DNA from: Semisulcospira habei
Taxonomy: Eukaryota; Mollusca; Gastropoda; Semisulcospiridae
Reading direction: 5' to 3'
Length of the DNA stretch: 64,000 nt
Assembly: GCA_036245525.1 (NCBI GenBank)
Contig: BTPG01000007.1
Span: forward strand, 129,090,375 to 129,154,374
Shown here: piece after piece, positions 43,369-55,085 of the stretch
Layout: each line of letters starts with the position of its first letter
How positions within the stretch are numbered: position 1 is the stretch's first letter
Translations under genes and position numbers: made by a program
The notes under the pieces: model-generated
What the model saw: only the letters and a program-made list of their open reading frames with translations
What the model was told of the DNA's origin: nothing
The model's database searches: none

Positions 43369-43589
43369 AGAGGCCGGGCAAAGTAAACGCCACCCAACTG
43401 TGGCACGGCACAACTTCGGAGAAAAAAAAGTAAAGAATAGATCTGTTCTGAGATAGGCCTAAATACCCTTTCAAAAAGTAGTTGTATTTATTATGCCGGA
43501 ACTCCCGTTACGAAAATAAATCAGTTAAAATCACTCTTGGTCAGTTCGACTGACAAATTGCTCGCTGAGGTGGCATTTATCGGTCGAAG

Positions 43590-43735
43590 TGAGCACTCGT
43601 GATTTATTTTACGTACGGACCTCTCGAGAGGTCCGTACTAAAATACCTTAGTCGGCTGCTTGACGTTAAACCCCAATAACTAACTAACTAACCGTAATGA
43701 AATAAATCACGAGTGATCACTTCGACCGATACATT
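43590..43735. repeat. Palindrome split by a SINE tail
   Basis: Arms ttatcggtcgaagtgagcac and tgatcacttcgaccgata with a ggacctctcgagaggtcc centre. A ggctgcttgacgttaaaccc(caataacta) tail lies inside the right arm. Copy 4 (61295..61400) has the palindrome without the tail. Confidence 0.75.
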
Positions 43736-44489
43736 CTCGTAATTCTCATAAGCTGTTTTACCAGACGACAGTACTATTTATAGATTGAAGGGAAAAGGGG
43801 TGGGGTTTTAGGTCAAACTTGCCTGAAAATACAATTTCTATCCATCCAAGCCCATCGGCCACAGACAGAGACTTTAGAATCAACTCGTCCCCGCGGTAGT
43901 CTGATTTAGGTTCTCAGACCAACACTACACTAGCTGTAATATCCTAAATCACAGACCAGTGGTCGGGTGCATGACTTAAAACAGTTTTGACACAATATAA
44001 CTAATTTACGTCAATCTTGCAGCTGTTACTTCTTTTTATTTTTTATGCTTAAAATAAAACCTATTGTTTATAACGTCATACCTTCCGTTGCATCTTCCTC
44101 GTCAGAAAAATAAGTTGCACGTTGTGTACTTGTTTGTACATCTATTTTGAACAAGCCGCACATTTTAATAAATTGTGTTGTAACTGTCTTTTCTAAGCGT
44201 GTTTCTTTTTTCGTTGGGGTTTTCTCTCCATACAGGTGATAAGAAATCTTAACTGCGAAATGAACTATTCAAGGAACCCCCTCTAAGTCTATTTATATAT
44301 CGATGACGTAGAGCGCTAGAAGGCTTTTAAAACGTTTGTAACTTTTTTTAGGAGCGTGTCGCGAAACAATTTTACAAGTGTTTTAAAACAATTGTTAAGT
44401 CAAACGATTTTAACTTTGAATTTACAATCCGTCGTGCACCTGGTCCCAGAACTACATTAACCGATTGTGTTGTTGAAATGTATGTACAT

Positions 44490-44797
44490 TTAACGACGAA
44501 AAGCTACATTGACTGAACCGTCCACGGGACTTTGACACAATGGTCTGCAGCAAGAGAGAAAGGGTGAGGGTTGTGGGGGGGGGGGCTCATGAGGATCTGT
44601 CTCTTGCAGTTGGATCACGCTCATTGAATGGGTTAACCCATTCAGCCCTGACGCATTACAGCAGGAGATGGGTCGACCATCTAATCTGGCACTACCCTTG
44701 AATTATCATGGTCGATCCATCTCCTGCAACAGGTGCATAGTCGTTAGATGACGCCTCCAAAATTTGGGAAATTCGTGCGTCGGGCTGAATGAGTTAA
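44490..44797. mobile_element. Reversed B remnant and A-type MITE with deleted arm
   Basis: The A element runs from TTAA at 44633 to TTAA at 44794..44797 and lacks the left arm beyond gtcgaccat. It is orthologous to 9758..10141 in copy 1. Confidence 0.78.
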
Positions 44798-45060
44798 TGT
44801 TATCGATGTGCTGTAAGTGATTCCATTTGTGATTTGTATTGTAACTGTGCTATGTTATAATGACACTCACGCCGCTCAGGCTAACGTGTAAAGGTACTGG
44901 GGTATACTGTAAAATACTGATGTCCAGACTAATAGAAAAGTAATAAACTTACCGGTTTGGGAAGCCGTGATCCATCTCCTTAGACTACAGGTTGACAATA
45001 ACTTTTAATACAAGTAGTTCATGTCGATCTGTTTATGGCCGTTCCACAACATTACTCCAA

Positions 45061-45660
45061 AAGCTTAGGGGCCTGCCGGACGAGTGGTGCAAATCTGCTG
45101 CCCAAAAGATCGTGACACTTGACAGGAGTCCGCGAGAACGACCAGCCACAACCTCCGGGCGGGTCTGAAAACGACCAGCCAGCATCAAGATTACAGGAGC
45201 ACCGCCGCGCGCAGGAGGTGGCGCAGCGGATTAGCATATAGTCAATTCAGTACATGACATACACTCGAATTTCGCGTTTCTTTTGTTGATCAGTATATTA
45301 CATGCATTGGTAATGGTCATTGTAGTAACAGTGCGATCATTTGCTGTAACCTACAAAACAACATGGCTGCGACGTAACGCTTTTCCAACCGTGTGCATGC
45401 AGTTACAATCCGCCACATGGCCAGAAAATCTACACGAATTGTGCCCCTGACAATGGCTTCGAGCGTAAAAATAAAAATAAAAATAAAAATGCACGAACTG
45501 GAGGGGGCCACTTGAGGATCTATGTGAATGGTGCCCTAGGAAAGAAAAACCACAGTAAATCCATTTTTGTGATAAGCGAGATTGTCATTGTATTACAGTG
45601 CCAATCTCGCTTTTCACAAAAAATGGACATACTGTCTTATTGCTTTTATAGGGTAGAATG
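45061..45660. other. Unassigned, with one hairpin
   Basis: The hairpin at 45557..45645 pairs tttttgtgataagcgagatt with its complement; a relative lies at 29908..29962. The rest shows no gene. Confidence 0.5.
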
Positions 45661-45668
45661 GTCGATGG

Positions 45669-46006
45669 TTGATTAAGTAGTTCGGGGTTTAACGTCCACG
45701 GCACCGAAGTGACAATGGACAGCCCTGACGGGCGGGTTATTGGGGACAGTGAAATCTATTATTGCCTATGGAGTACGACCTGAAAACTGTTTAATTCAGG
45801 CTCACTGCAACTGTGCCACTTTGATTTACCAGGACGGCCTTACAAGCCCGTCTTCCCTCCCCCCCCCCTCCCCCTTCCCCCACCCCCCTGGATTGCGAGT
45901 CCAGCTACCGGGGCCGGGACGGGGACTGAAACCCACGACCCGGCGATTTCCTTCGCTTTCTTTCGCTCCGACGCTTAATAACCGCCTGAGCTATTTCGGA
46001 CTCCTT
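45669..46006 (-). mobile_element. SINE, minus strand
   Basis: Reverse orientation of the SINE at 46144..46454, with the same tail (cacggcaccgaagtgac) and head (ccgcctgagctatttcgga). It is flanked by GTCGATGG at 45661..45668 and 46007..46014. The B box is degraded. Confidence 0.85.
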
Positions 46007-46143
46007 GTCGATGGAGTGTGGTTTCCTGTTATATAGAGCGTAACGAGCCCTGCTGGCCATTTCTGTTTCAAACACGTTCATAACCGAATCGGCATGATGA
46101 CACTCTCCGCCTTAAATTATTCACTCAGACCGTAGGCCCGCCT

Positions 46144-46454
46144 AATAGTCCGAAATAGCTCAGGCGGTTAAGCGTCGGAACAGGAGAGCGAAGGGAATCG
46201 CCCGGTCTTGGGTTCGAATCCCGTCCTGGCCCCGGTACCTGGACTCGCAATCCAGGGGGAAAAGACGGATTCGTTCAATAGCATGTCCGTTGAAAGGTAA
46301 ATCAAAGTGGTACAGTTGGAGTGCGCCTGAGTTGATCAGTGTTCGGGTCGTACTCCATAGGCAATAGATTTCCCTGTCCCCCATAACCCGCCCGTCAGGG
46401 CCGTCCATTATCACTTCGGTGCCGTGGACGTTAAACCCGGAACTAATCAATCAA
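46144..46454 (+). mobile_element. tRNA-derived SINE, plus strand, full length
   Basis: A box tagctcaggcgg (46156..46167) and B box ggttcgaatcc (46211..46221) form an internal Pol III promoter. The body ends in gacgttaaacccgg(aactaatca)n. The flanking duplication TAGGCCCGCCT is at 46133..46143 and 46455..46465. Confidence 0.93.
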
Positions 46455-46465
46455 TAGGCCCGCCT

Positions 46466-47045
46466 TGAGACCGTTGCGTCTTCAACCGTGAAGGTTGTGA
46501 GTTGTATATCAGCCAGCCTTTTCCGTTTGTAAGAAACACAGATTCTCATGAGCCTCTGCAGCCGGGGCACATTACAAACTGTGTCTCTTGCATGGAAAGG
46601 ACCGTCAAGTATTCTGCATCTCTGTTCCTGAGCCAGAGTAGGTGCTGGGGATTTAATTTCCGACTGTGACTTTATAGTACGTTATAGGTTTGTTGCGGAA
46701 CCAACACCGAGGTCACACCTGGTGACGTACTGGTGACGACCGATGACGTCATATTGCATCAGACGACATCATCGCGGTGAGTCGGACATTGCATGGCGAG
46801 TTGTGGACATATCGGATGACCGCCGTGCTTTTTGGACCGCGGAATGCAAATGACTTACTTTCTTTCAATGTCAAGATTGACGATAACAAAATCATGTTCA
46901 GAACTGTTAACCCTGAAAGGTCAGCGAGCCAGGCAGAAGAGGCATAGGTGATGGGTGGACCAAAGACGTACAGAATGTATAGTTGGGGTAAAAGAAGGAA
47001 AGACGGACCTTCAGGTAGTGAGATAAACGATGAACAAAGAAGGGT
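46466..47045. other. No gene recognised
   Basis: Non-repetitive at the level I can see, apart from a B-like half hairpin at 46545..46590 (cacagattctcatgagcc). Confidence 0.4.
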
Positions 47046-48012
47046 TACAAAGTAAAGTAGGTAAAAGCACTGTCAGGGAAGAGAAGTGTGCATGTTCGAC
47101 CAATGATCAGGGCCGGATCACTTTGCTCCAGAGGGGGGGGGGGGGGGGGCAACAGCTTGTTTGGGACCTTGAACCTCATGCAAAAGGCCTCCACCACGCT
47201 AGCATTTTAACAAATTTGGGGTGGGGGGGGGATTCCCCCCCACCCCCCGGCCCCGGGCCTGAGTGATCATAGATCTACTGTGGCCAAAGCACACCAAAAA
47301 AAAAAAAAAAAAGAGAAAAAAAAGAAAGTGTCTGGAAGCAATGTATATATGGAAGCCCCCCCCCCCCCCAAAGGAGGGCGTATCACATATCCCACTGTTC
47401 CAGCTACTCAGTGCATGAAAATTTAAATCTAGGTCCCCCAAAAGGGGGGGGGGGGGTCCAGATATTTAGCCGGCGTGGACAGCTGTTTCGGTCTTGGCGA
47501 CCTCTTCTGCATACCATTGGCAATACTGGAGGAAGGTAGGAATTTCTGCCTACCTGCAATGACAACCACATTTTACTGTGGTGTCTGCAGGGGCATACAT
47601 CCCATGCCACCACCTAGAGCCAAATTTCCATGCACCCTAAAAGAGAACCTACCAAAAGGGGGGAAGGGGTTGCAGTCGATATTGTAGTAATAAATGAAAA
47701 GAAAAGGGGAGACTGCCAGTGCTAATATTTTAGGAAGGTAACAAAGTAAAGTAGGTAAAAGCACTGTCAGGGGAGAGAAGTGTGCATGATCGACCAGTGA
47801 TCATAGATCTACTGTGGCCAAAGCACAAAAAAAAAAAAAAAAAAAAAGAGAAAGGAAAGAGGGGGTGCGCTAAGAAAGTGACTGGAAGCAATTCATATGG
47901 AAGCCCCCCCCCCCCCCACCCCGAAGGGGGGCGTATCACATATCCCACTGTTCCAGCCACTCAGTGCATGGAAATTTAAATCTAGGTCCCCCAAGGGGGT
48001 CCAGATATATAT
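47046..48012. repeat. Imperfect direct duplication with homopolymers
   Basis: Blocks 47046..47460 and 47737..48005 share aaagtaaagtaggtaaaagc, gatctactgtggccaaagc, an A-run, a C-run and ggcgtatcacatatcccac. The first block holds a roughly 150-bp gggccggatcac-ended insertion between repeated tgatca. Confidence 0.75.
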
Positions 48013-48209
48013 ATATATTTTTGGATGAACAAAGAACTTATGATTTTAAGCGGTGAAAGATTACAAGATCAATTTTCATACCATAAGAGAAAGAGAGAGG
48101 GGGGGGGGGGGGGGGGGGAGAGAGAGCGTCAATGCCTATTGATGTGTGGGAGGCTGTCAGCTAATCTGATGCAATCCAGACCAAAAAGGTGACTGCCAAG
48201 CGTGTAATA

Positions 48210-48511
48210 TGCAAAGAAATACCCAACGGAGAAAGAAACACGCTTAGAAAAGACGGGTACAACACAATTTATTAATATTTCGGGTAAATACCCTTTGTCA
48301 AAATAGTCAAACAAACAAACAGAGAGATTAGCCGCTACTTATCTTCATTGGCAGAAGGAATGTTGCAACTCATGAAGATAAGTAGCGGCTAATCTCTCTG
48401 TTTGTTTGTTTGTCTATTTTGACAAAGGGTATTTACCCGAAATATTAATAAATTGTGTTGTACCCGTCTTTTCTAAGCGTGTTTCTTTCTCCGTTGGGTA
48501 TTTCTTCTTTT
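48210..48511. repeat. Near-perfect 300-bp inverted repeat
   Basis: Arms of about 137 bp (48210..48346 and 48373..48511) with a 26-bp loop. The left arm begins aaagaaatacccaacggag and the right arm mirrors it. Part of the arm (gtcttttctaagcgtg) also appears at about 9445 and 44190, so it derives from the composite unit family. Confidence 0.9.
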
Positions 48512-48535
48512 AATCTGATGCAAGATTAACCCGTT

Positions 48536-48746
48536 CATTTCAGGGAAAGTCTGAACGCCACCCAACTGCAAGAGGTATAGATCCTCATGAGCCCCACGGC
48601 GGGGGCTCATGAAGATCTATACCTCATGTTGACAGTACTTTGACTCCATGCTCCTGGGACAACTAGAGTTTTTGTTTTGGTGTTGAATTAACGAAGATTG
48701 CAGACACACAATCTGCCGCGTCAACCGGTACTGAACTGACGGGTTA
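48536..48746. mobile_element. B-type TTAA MITE
   Basis: Starts TTAACCCGTTCATTTCAGGG and ends actgaactgacgggttag. The central hairpin is aagaggtatagatcctcatg with its complement. Confidence 0.83.
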
Positions 48747-49289
48747 GAACAATCGTGAAACTCAGAAGCACAATTTAGAATCAATAGAATGACACTGTAC
48801 TCACATTTGCAATAGTGATACTCGTTGTTCTTTCTTCAGATTCTCAGTAGAATCAGCTCAAGGCTTCCAACCATTGCCACACATTTACAACCAACCACAA
48901 AAGACAGTTTTTGTGAACTAACACACTAGATCAAGATATTATCATTCACCACACTTATTGATGACCTCGAATCTATTAATTTGTTAAAAGTCAGCAGCAA
49001 AGGCTATCGTTCAGTCATCCGTTTTGAACGAGATTAGAGAGGAGTCAAGTAAAACAAACAAACAAACAAACACACAATGTCACCTCCAAGCATAAAAAGA
49101 AGACGACGGAATAAATTCGTCCTCTCTCACTGAAAAAGTTGTCACGTGGTGCTTAGTAATTACGATGTTGGTCGATGTACTCTACTTTAGAAGTGCCAAG
49201 TCGGCGCGGAAGAAATGACTATGCCAACACTGCACTGAGTTGTCCCCCAGTGACGTCAATGGAATTCCAATAAGTGGGAGACAGACGCC
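48747..49289. other. No gene recognised
   Basis: AT-rich sequence with a short caaacaaa tract near 49055. No ORF with a recognisable domain. Confidence 0.45.
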
Positions 49290-49480
49290 GCTTAATCGCA
49301 ATCGGTCCTAAGACACTGCAATGATTATGGATCGACCATGATAGTTTAATGGTGGTGCCAGAATAGCTTGGCGTCCTCAGGGCGCCAAGCTATTCTGTTA
49401 CTACCCTTGAACTATCACGCAATCTGTGTCACTCATGAACTGTCATAAAACTGTATTGAAGTGATAATGGTATTCGTATA
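49290..49480. mobile_element. A-type MITE, degraded ends
   Basis: Palindrome gatcgaccatgatag...ggcgccaagctattctg is present. The ends have drifted, so no TTAA pair is visible. Confidence 0.7.
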
Positions 49481-49652
49481 TTTAAGAATGCTGACCTCGA
49501 GAAATCGACTCAACTATTGAATGGGGTGTTTTCGACACTGTTTCACAATTGCTTTTCTTTATGTGTTCAGTCCCTGGTCACGTTTCAGTGTGAACTAATG
49601 ACGAGTAACACCCACGCAATCTTCGATTTCTTGAAGCTTCAAGCGTGTATCA

Positions 49653-49869
49653 GTAACCCATTCACTGACGAGGAACCGCAAACATCTCTTCTACAAGAGA
49701 CATAGATCCTCATGAGCCCCCGCAGTTGCGGTGGCTCATGAAAATCTATGCCTCTTGCTGACACCGCTGTGTATTCGTGTTTCATGGACAGCTCAGTGGG
49801 GCTTTTTGACGTTGAATTAACAAAGCTTTTAGAAACACGATCTGCGTCCACTGACAGTGAAGGGGTTAA
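49653..49869. mobile_element. B-type TTAA MITE
   Basis: Starts GTAACCCATTCACTGACG and ends ctgacagtgaaggggttaa. The central hairpin is intact. Confidence 0.85.
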
Positions 49870-50463
49870 CGGCACAACTCATCTCTTGTTTCAGTCAGAA
49901 AAAAAGGTCTTTTATAATTTCACAACAGAGATGAGTTACTTATTTTATCTAGTGCATCCTATTTACCGCTGATTTCTTTTATTTTCGGAAAAGACTACCA
50001 ATCTCAGTCACGGATCATAAAACTTACATTTACTCAGAGAAACTACCAACGGAAATAGTAAATAGAAATCCAACGAGTCGTTTTGCTTTTTCACACTCCA
50101 GACAGTCAGTTCACTGGGTCGATTCATCTGTTTAAATTTGCTAGCAGATTTTGTTTCCACTCCGTCGACGAATTTCTGTTACAGAATCTCAAAGCCGAAA
50201 TGTTCACTTACATGGATTGATGCCGAGGTTGCTTTCAAATTCGCTTTAGTTCCGCTTGAATTATTCCCAAGTCTGACCGTCTGTTTAGTTCCTTGTGAGT
50301 TCGTTCCTGACTTTTACAAGCAATTTCAGCAGACTCAACAGATCCTGGCTTAGGGTAAATTGTTGTGTGCATACTAGACTGTGGCTGCCGTGTTTGACCG
50401 TTGCCACCCAATCGTTCCGCTCCGGCACCGCTATGAATATACCTCTGTTCTGTTCTCTCTGTG

Positions 50464-50494
<31 letters not shown>

Positions 50495-51429
50495 ATGCGT
50501 GCCTGCGTGCGTGCGTGCGTGCGTGCGTGCACGCGCGCCGCCGCCTAGTCACGTGAACCTGCTGATGATAAAGTGGCAGTACGAGCTCAATTGGGACGCC
50601 CGGAAGCCGAAATCAGCCGCAAGAGCTCCGACAATTCGGTGGAACTTGAGACCGTATCCCTATAACATTAGCACAATTAGAATGGGCCGCGCCTGCCTTG
50701 TTATTTAGACGTCGTCAGACCGAGTATCGAGTTTTTGGCCTTATGCCCGGCGGCGTCAGTGGAGAGACTGAATGACTCGACTGCGACTGACGGCCGGTGT
50801 CAGTGCGCCGCGCCGTCAAGTCGTGGGTAGTCAGCCGTTTCAGTCACTCAGGTGAGGAGAGATACTAGGAACGGCCCGTAAACAGTTCAAGGACACGACA
50901 TACAAGTTATTACGTGCAATGCCATTCGCCAAAATAAAAGTGCGAAGTTATTTCAACACTGAAGCAACGGTAACCGATCAACTGAACTAAAAATAACCTC
51001 AGTGAGCAGTGCGAGGCACTTTGCCCACACTGCCGGCAAACCCAACCAAGAACTCTTCACCCAGCCACCATCGCCTTTCGGCCCTGTTCAGTTCCCATCT
51101 CCTCCCATTTCCTCCCGACGGCCTTACCCGGTTCAGAAAAACAAATCTTAAATCAGTTAACGTGCTAGTCTCTGATCAATTTTATTGCTAGAGAGACATG
51201 AAATAGGACTTAACAACAACAACAACCATTCGCCACGCGTCAGGTCCCTATGCCCAAAATTGAGCTCGTGACGCTTCTGTGCGGACCAACCACAACCTCT
51301 GAGCCGGCGGGTCGGAAAACGACCGTGACCCTGGCCAACCAGCATCAAGATTACCGCGCAAGAGGAGGAGTAGCTGTCTCGGCAGTGGCTGATCAATCAT
51401 GTCGCAGGCAGAGCGAACCAGGAAGGGTT
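49870..51429. other. No gene recognised; GT/GC tract
   Basis: Contains a GT/GCGT tract (50461..50535) and a retroposon tail (ctagtctctgatcaatttta...gacttaacaac, 51160..51230) related to the LINE flanks at 26262 and 28120. The stretch 51250..51425 distantly resembles the right edge of the composite unit (10430..10560). No gene was found. Confidence 0.45.
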
Positions 51430-51498
51430 GGATCGGGAACAGGATCAGGATCAGGAATTTATTTAACGTCTTTTCACACATTAGTGATATTAGACAGA

Positions 51499-51536
<38 letters not shown>

Positions 51537-51611
51537 GCAACCAAACACACAACTTGTGAATTATCAAAGAGTAGCAATAATTAACATCCAACCACACACA
51601 CAAATTACTTA

Positions 51612-53141
51612 TTATAATATTTTACCCACCGGACTATGAATTATGATATTAACTATTGGAATTGCAATATTTCTATGTAAGATGTCATACAAATTTTCTG
51701 CTAAGTGATCAACTGTTATGTTATTTGTTGTCAACAGATTCATTGTAATAGGACACTCACAGATTATATGTTTAACAGAGATGGGGCTTAAGCACTCGCA
51801 TTTAATGTCTTTTGCAAATTTTGTTTTCCAAGAATTTAATCTTAACTTGTATATCAATGAAGCTGTTTTTCTTGAACAAGGTGGAACATGATAAGTATAT
51901 TTCATATCATCTTTGTGAAAAAAACTGTTTAGCACAGAGTACATTTCATGTAGAGATAATTGCATATTATTACAAACTGCTGAGTTTTCTCTATTTATAG
52001 GTCCCTTTTTTGCTTGTCTGTCACAAATTTCATTCCAATAAATTCCGCAGTGTGAAGGTATCCAAAGAAAATCGATCCCTATTCCTCTGGACATAATACA
52101 GCTCATAATATGTTTTATTTCATATACTAAGTCTTTTCTAGTTTTACAATCCCAGCTTTTTAGACTATATAGGACAGATTTTGAATCGACACAAATCAAA
52201 ATATTAAATATATCATAAGGTAGAAGTTGAATAAAATTTAGTGCCATGAGAATAGCATACAGTTCAGACGTAAATATAGAAAAACCTTTACCGAGATAAA
52301 AAGATTTCTTCACTTTGAGATCTGGAATAACAAAGCCTGCACCACAGTCTGAAGAATCTAAGACAGACCCATCTGTGAAAATTTTCAAATGTTTAAAATA
52401 CGTTGTCTGTAATTTTTCTTTCACTAAATTTGCTAAAACGTTCACATCCTCATCTTTTTTCAAATCTGTGTAATCTATATCGAAAGTAGGATTAATATGT
52501 TCCCACAGAGGTATAGTAGGTGTTACTGGTAAAACGGGAATAGACTTGATATCTATATTGCAGTTTTCTATAACATCTTTGACATAATTACGTATATGTA
52601 AAAGATACGGGATTGTTTGTGCTCTCTTCGGGAAATCCAAATTTGTGTCTAAAAATATGTCTTCGCGTACTGAATTTTTGACGGACAGGCTTTGGACAAT
52701 GTATTTCGCAGTTGCTAATTTACGTTGGTCAGATAAAGACAGAATGCCTGCTTCTTTGTAGGTTTTAACAGTATTAGTATGAACTGGCACTCCAAGGGCT
52801 AATTTAACTGCTTTACTATTAATGCTTTGCAGCTTCTGTAGAAGTGTAGCTGGGGCAGTAAAGTAGACTTCCTGACCATAGATAAGTGTTGATCGAACTA
52901 AAGATGTACCAAGGTGTAAAATAGTTTTAATGTCCTGACTCCATGGTTGTGAGTTTATAATTTTTAACAAGTTAAGTCTTTTTCTTGCCTTATTTAATAT
53001 GGCTTCAATATGAATTCTCCAAGATAATTTTGATGTAAAACGTACACCTAAAAACTTTGCACACTGTTGGTAGTATAAAGGCGTTCCGTTTAGGGATAAT
53101 TTAGGTAATGTTTTAGCACTTTCCCCATTATTGAAAAGCAT
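51612..53141 (-). CDS. LINE ORF2 fragment: end of RT plus RNase H
   Basis: 509 codons open. FLGVRFTSKLSW and the RT thumb region come first. The RNase H domain follows with all four acidic residues: IFTDGS (D near 257), SELYAI (E near 293), CVDSKS (D near 319) and EICDRQAK (D near 374). WIPSHCGI, a conserved RNase H motif, is also present. A CxC...H...C cluster (CECLSPISVKHIICECP) lies near 448..464. The frame joins the upstream RT segment (53128..53490) through a frameshift. An RNase H after the RT is typical of the I clade group. Confidence 0.9.
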   Translation of the reverse strand: MLFNNGESAKTLPKLSLNGTPLYYQQCAKFLGVRFTSKLSWRIHIEAILNKARKRLNLLKIINSQPWSQDIKTILHLGTSLVRSTLIYGQEVYFTAPATLLQKLQSINSKAVKLALGVPVHTNTVKTYKEAGILSLSDQRKLATAKYIVQSLSVKNSVREDIFLDTNLDFPKRAQTIPYLLHIRNYVKDVIENCNIDIKSIPVLPVTPTIPLWEHINPTFDIDYTDLKKDEDVNVLANLVKEKLQTTYFKHLKIFTDGSVLDSSDCGAGFVIPDLKVKKSFYLGKGFSIFTSELYAILMALNFIQLLPYDIFNILICVDSKSVLYSLKSWDCKTRKDLVYEIKHIMSCIMSRGIGIDFLWIPSHCGIYWNEICDRQAKKGPINRENSAVCNNMQLSLHEMYSVLNSFFHKDDMKYTYHVPPCSRKTASLIYKLRLNSWKTKFAKDIKCECLSPISVKHIICECPITMNLLTTNNITVDHLAENLYDILHRNIAIPIVNIIIHSPVGKIL

Positions 53142-53490
53142 TAGACATGTTTTTTTCTCCAGATAGTTCTAGACCATTGTGTTTCATATAGTTTGATAAT
53201 TTGTCCAATTCAATCTGATAAATTTTTTGAACGTAATCTACGATTCTTTTTGGGGTACGTTTTCTGAGATTAGTTTTTATCCATATAGCAATACCATCTG
53301 CATATTGTACCACAGTTGTGTCCTGTGATAGAGATTTTGGGAGGTCGTAAATTAACACAGTGAATAAAAAGGGTGAAATTATTGATCCCTGCGGAATACC
53401 CATATCTATTTTCTTAAAGGTTGAATAACTTTTACCAACTTTGGTGCAGACAAATCTTTCAGATAAAAAGTTTTTAATGTACTCATACAT
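53128..53490 (-). pseudogene. LINE RT palm segment
   Basis: Shows MGIPQGSIISPFLFTVLI (motif B) and QYADGIAIW, where the catalytic YADD has become YADG. The upstream frame up to 53586 gives motif A. The frame slips into the next ORF at about 53135. Loss of the second Asp predicts an inactive polymerase. Confidence 0.8.
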
Positions 53491-54200
53491 AAACCCGGTT
53501 ATGCCAATCTATATTTATTTTGTATAATAATCTAGCATGCCAAACACTATCATAAGCCTTTTTTACGTCAGAAAAGGCTCCGGCCAAGATGGCGTCCGAT
53601 AGAGTCAAGCATTACTGAGCTCCGACAATGTTGCTGAAAACTGGACTAACTAAAACATCAGTATGACCAGAACAAGGCGTCAAACCCGGACAAAAACTCC
53701 TGAGGGAAACGACGAACCAAGATCGTCCTAGGACAACGAGAGAGAGTGTGAAGATAAAAGTCCCGACATCCAGGAGCAGGATAACCGCCGCCACCTGAAG
53801 GACAACGGGGAGGAGAGCTTTCAAACTGTTGTAGACCAACTGAAGGCTACCGTAAGCCTACTTACTCAACAAGTGGCTCTCTTGACGAAGCAGGTGCAAC
53901 TCTACATCCTGGCTTCAGCAGAGGAGTCAACGTCTCGACCCAAACGGTCATCGAAGACCGACGTGAACTGACCTACGCGGCAGCGGTCAAGTCCACCTCC
54001 ACGGCCAGGGTCAAGACAGACAAGCCTGCTGGAGCCACTGCAGCTGCTCCGACACGTAAACTGGCTAATACTTCGTCTTCTTCTTTATCCCATTCCGCTA
54101 CCTCGACTTCCCAAACAAAGGTAAGCGGAATACATAAACAAAAGGGACAGGAATATCGAAATTTCGATCAGCGAAAAAACAACATTCGAGATGACGTCAA

Positions 54201-54812
54201 ATGCCAACATGCGTCATCATCTCAATCAAAGACCGTAACAATGCCAAAAGTAGCAATTCCACTTTGAAAGGCGTGCGCTCTAACCAGCTTGGAATCTCCT
54301 ACGGTTTGTCCGTATCAAAGATAAGCGCCTTCACCGTTGAAGACATTTCCAAAGCTACGGACATCATCAAAGAAGACGTCGATGCTGTCGTGATACATAC
54401 TGGTGTAAATAACATTAAATCTTCAAATCCACGCACTGCTGGAAAGTCATTTGTAACCACAGTGCGTGATCTGAAAAAGAAATTTCCGGCAGGCCATATA
54501 GTAGTCAGCAAGATCGCCCCATGCAGGGATATTCAACTGAACATAAAACGTGAGATTTTCAATGCCACGGTGGTGTCAGAACTTATTGAGGACGAGAACA
54601 TTTCCATAATTCATCATGAGAACATTAACTCTAACTTTCATCTGCGGGACTCAATACATCCAAATGCAAGGGGATCTTCAACTTTTGCACGTAACATCGG
54701 GAGACATTTATCAAACTTATTCTGGGAAAAAACAAAACGAACATCGAGTTACCACTATCCCAAACATCCCAGCGGATACTATGATTGGAGGGGTCATTGG
54801 TATTCTCACTAA
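54201..54812 (+). pseudogene. LINE ORF1 with SGNH-hydrolase-like domain
   Basis: The 203-codon frame shows VVIHTGVNNI (block like GxND of SGNH hydrolases, near residues 63..72) and DSIHPNARG (Asp-x-x-His block, near 150..158). ORF1 proteins of some CR1/L2-type LINEs carry such an esterase. The N-terminal part lies in a different frame upstream (53640..54200, with VVDQLKATVSLLTQQVALL, a coiled-coil-like stretch). The block I Ser region is not recognisable, so the domain is probably broken. Confidence 0.7.
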
Positions 54813-55085
54813 GTTTCTGATCGAATGAAATATAAATAAGTTAACTGATTATCATTTCAAATGTGGTAAAGTTAACAACATTCTCAAGTCCGGTTCGAAA
54901 GCAACTTTGAAATGATAGTTTAGTTCTAGTTTTTGATTTAGTACTGAACTGTTTGAGATATACCGATTCTTGGTGTTTTGAAAGTGCTCATTTTGTTTTG
55001 TATTAGTTATTTGTATTTTTTTTTTTTTTTTGTGCTCTCCTTCTCCTTCAGCTGACCTTCTTTCGCTACAAGGAGGCCACTGACC

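Larger units (their letters stand above)
51430..53586 (-). mobile_element. I-like LINE, 3' half (RT from motif A, RNase H)
   Basis: The minus strand begins at the RT motif A block (FSDVKKAYDSVWH) at about 53586 and runs through RT, RNase H and a cysteine-rich tail. It ends with a cgttaaataaattcctgatc 3' end and a T-run (minus strand) at 51500..51532. It is missing everything upstream of motif A on this strand. Confidence 0.85.

Noticed and set aside
45215..45240. tRNA gene suggested by an A-box-like ggtggcgcagcggattagc
   Set aside because: No B box or cloverleaf follows.
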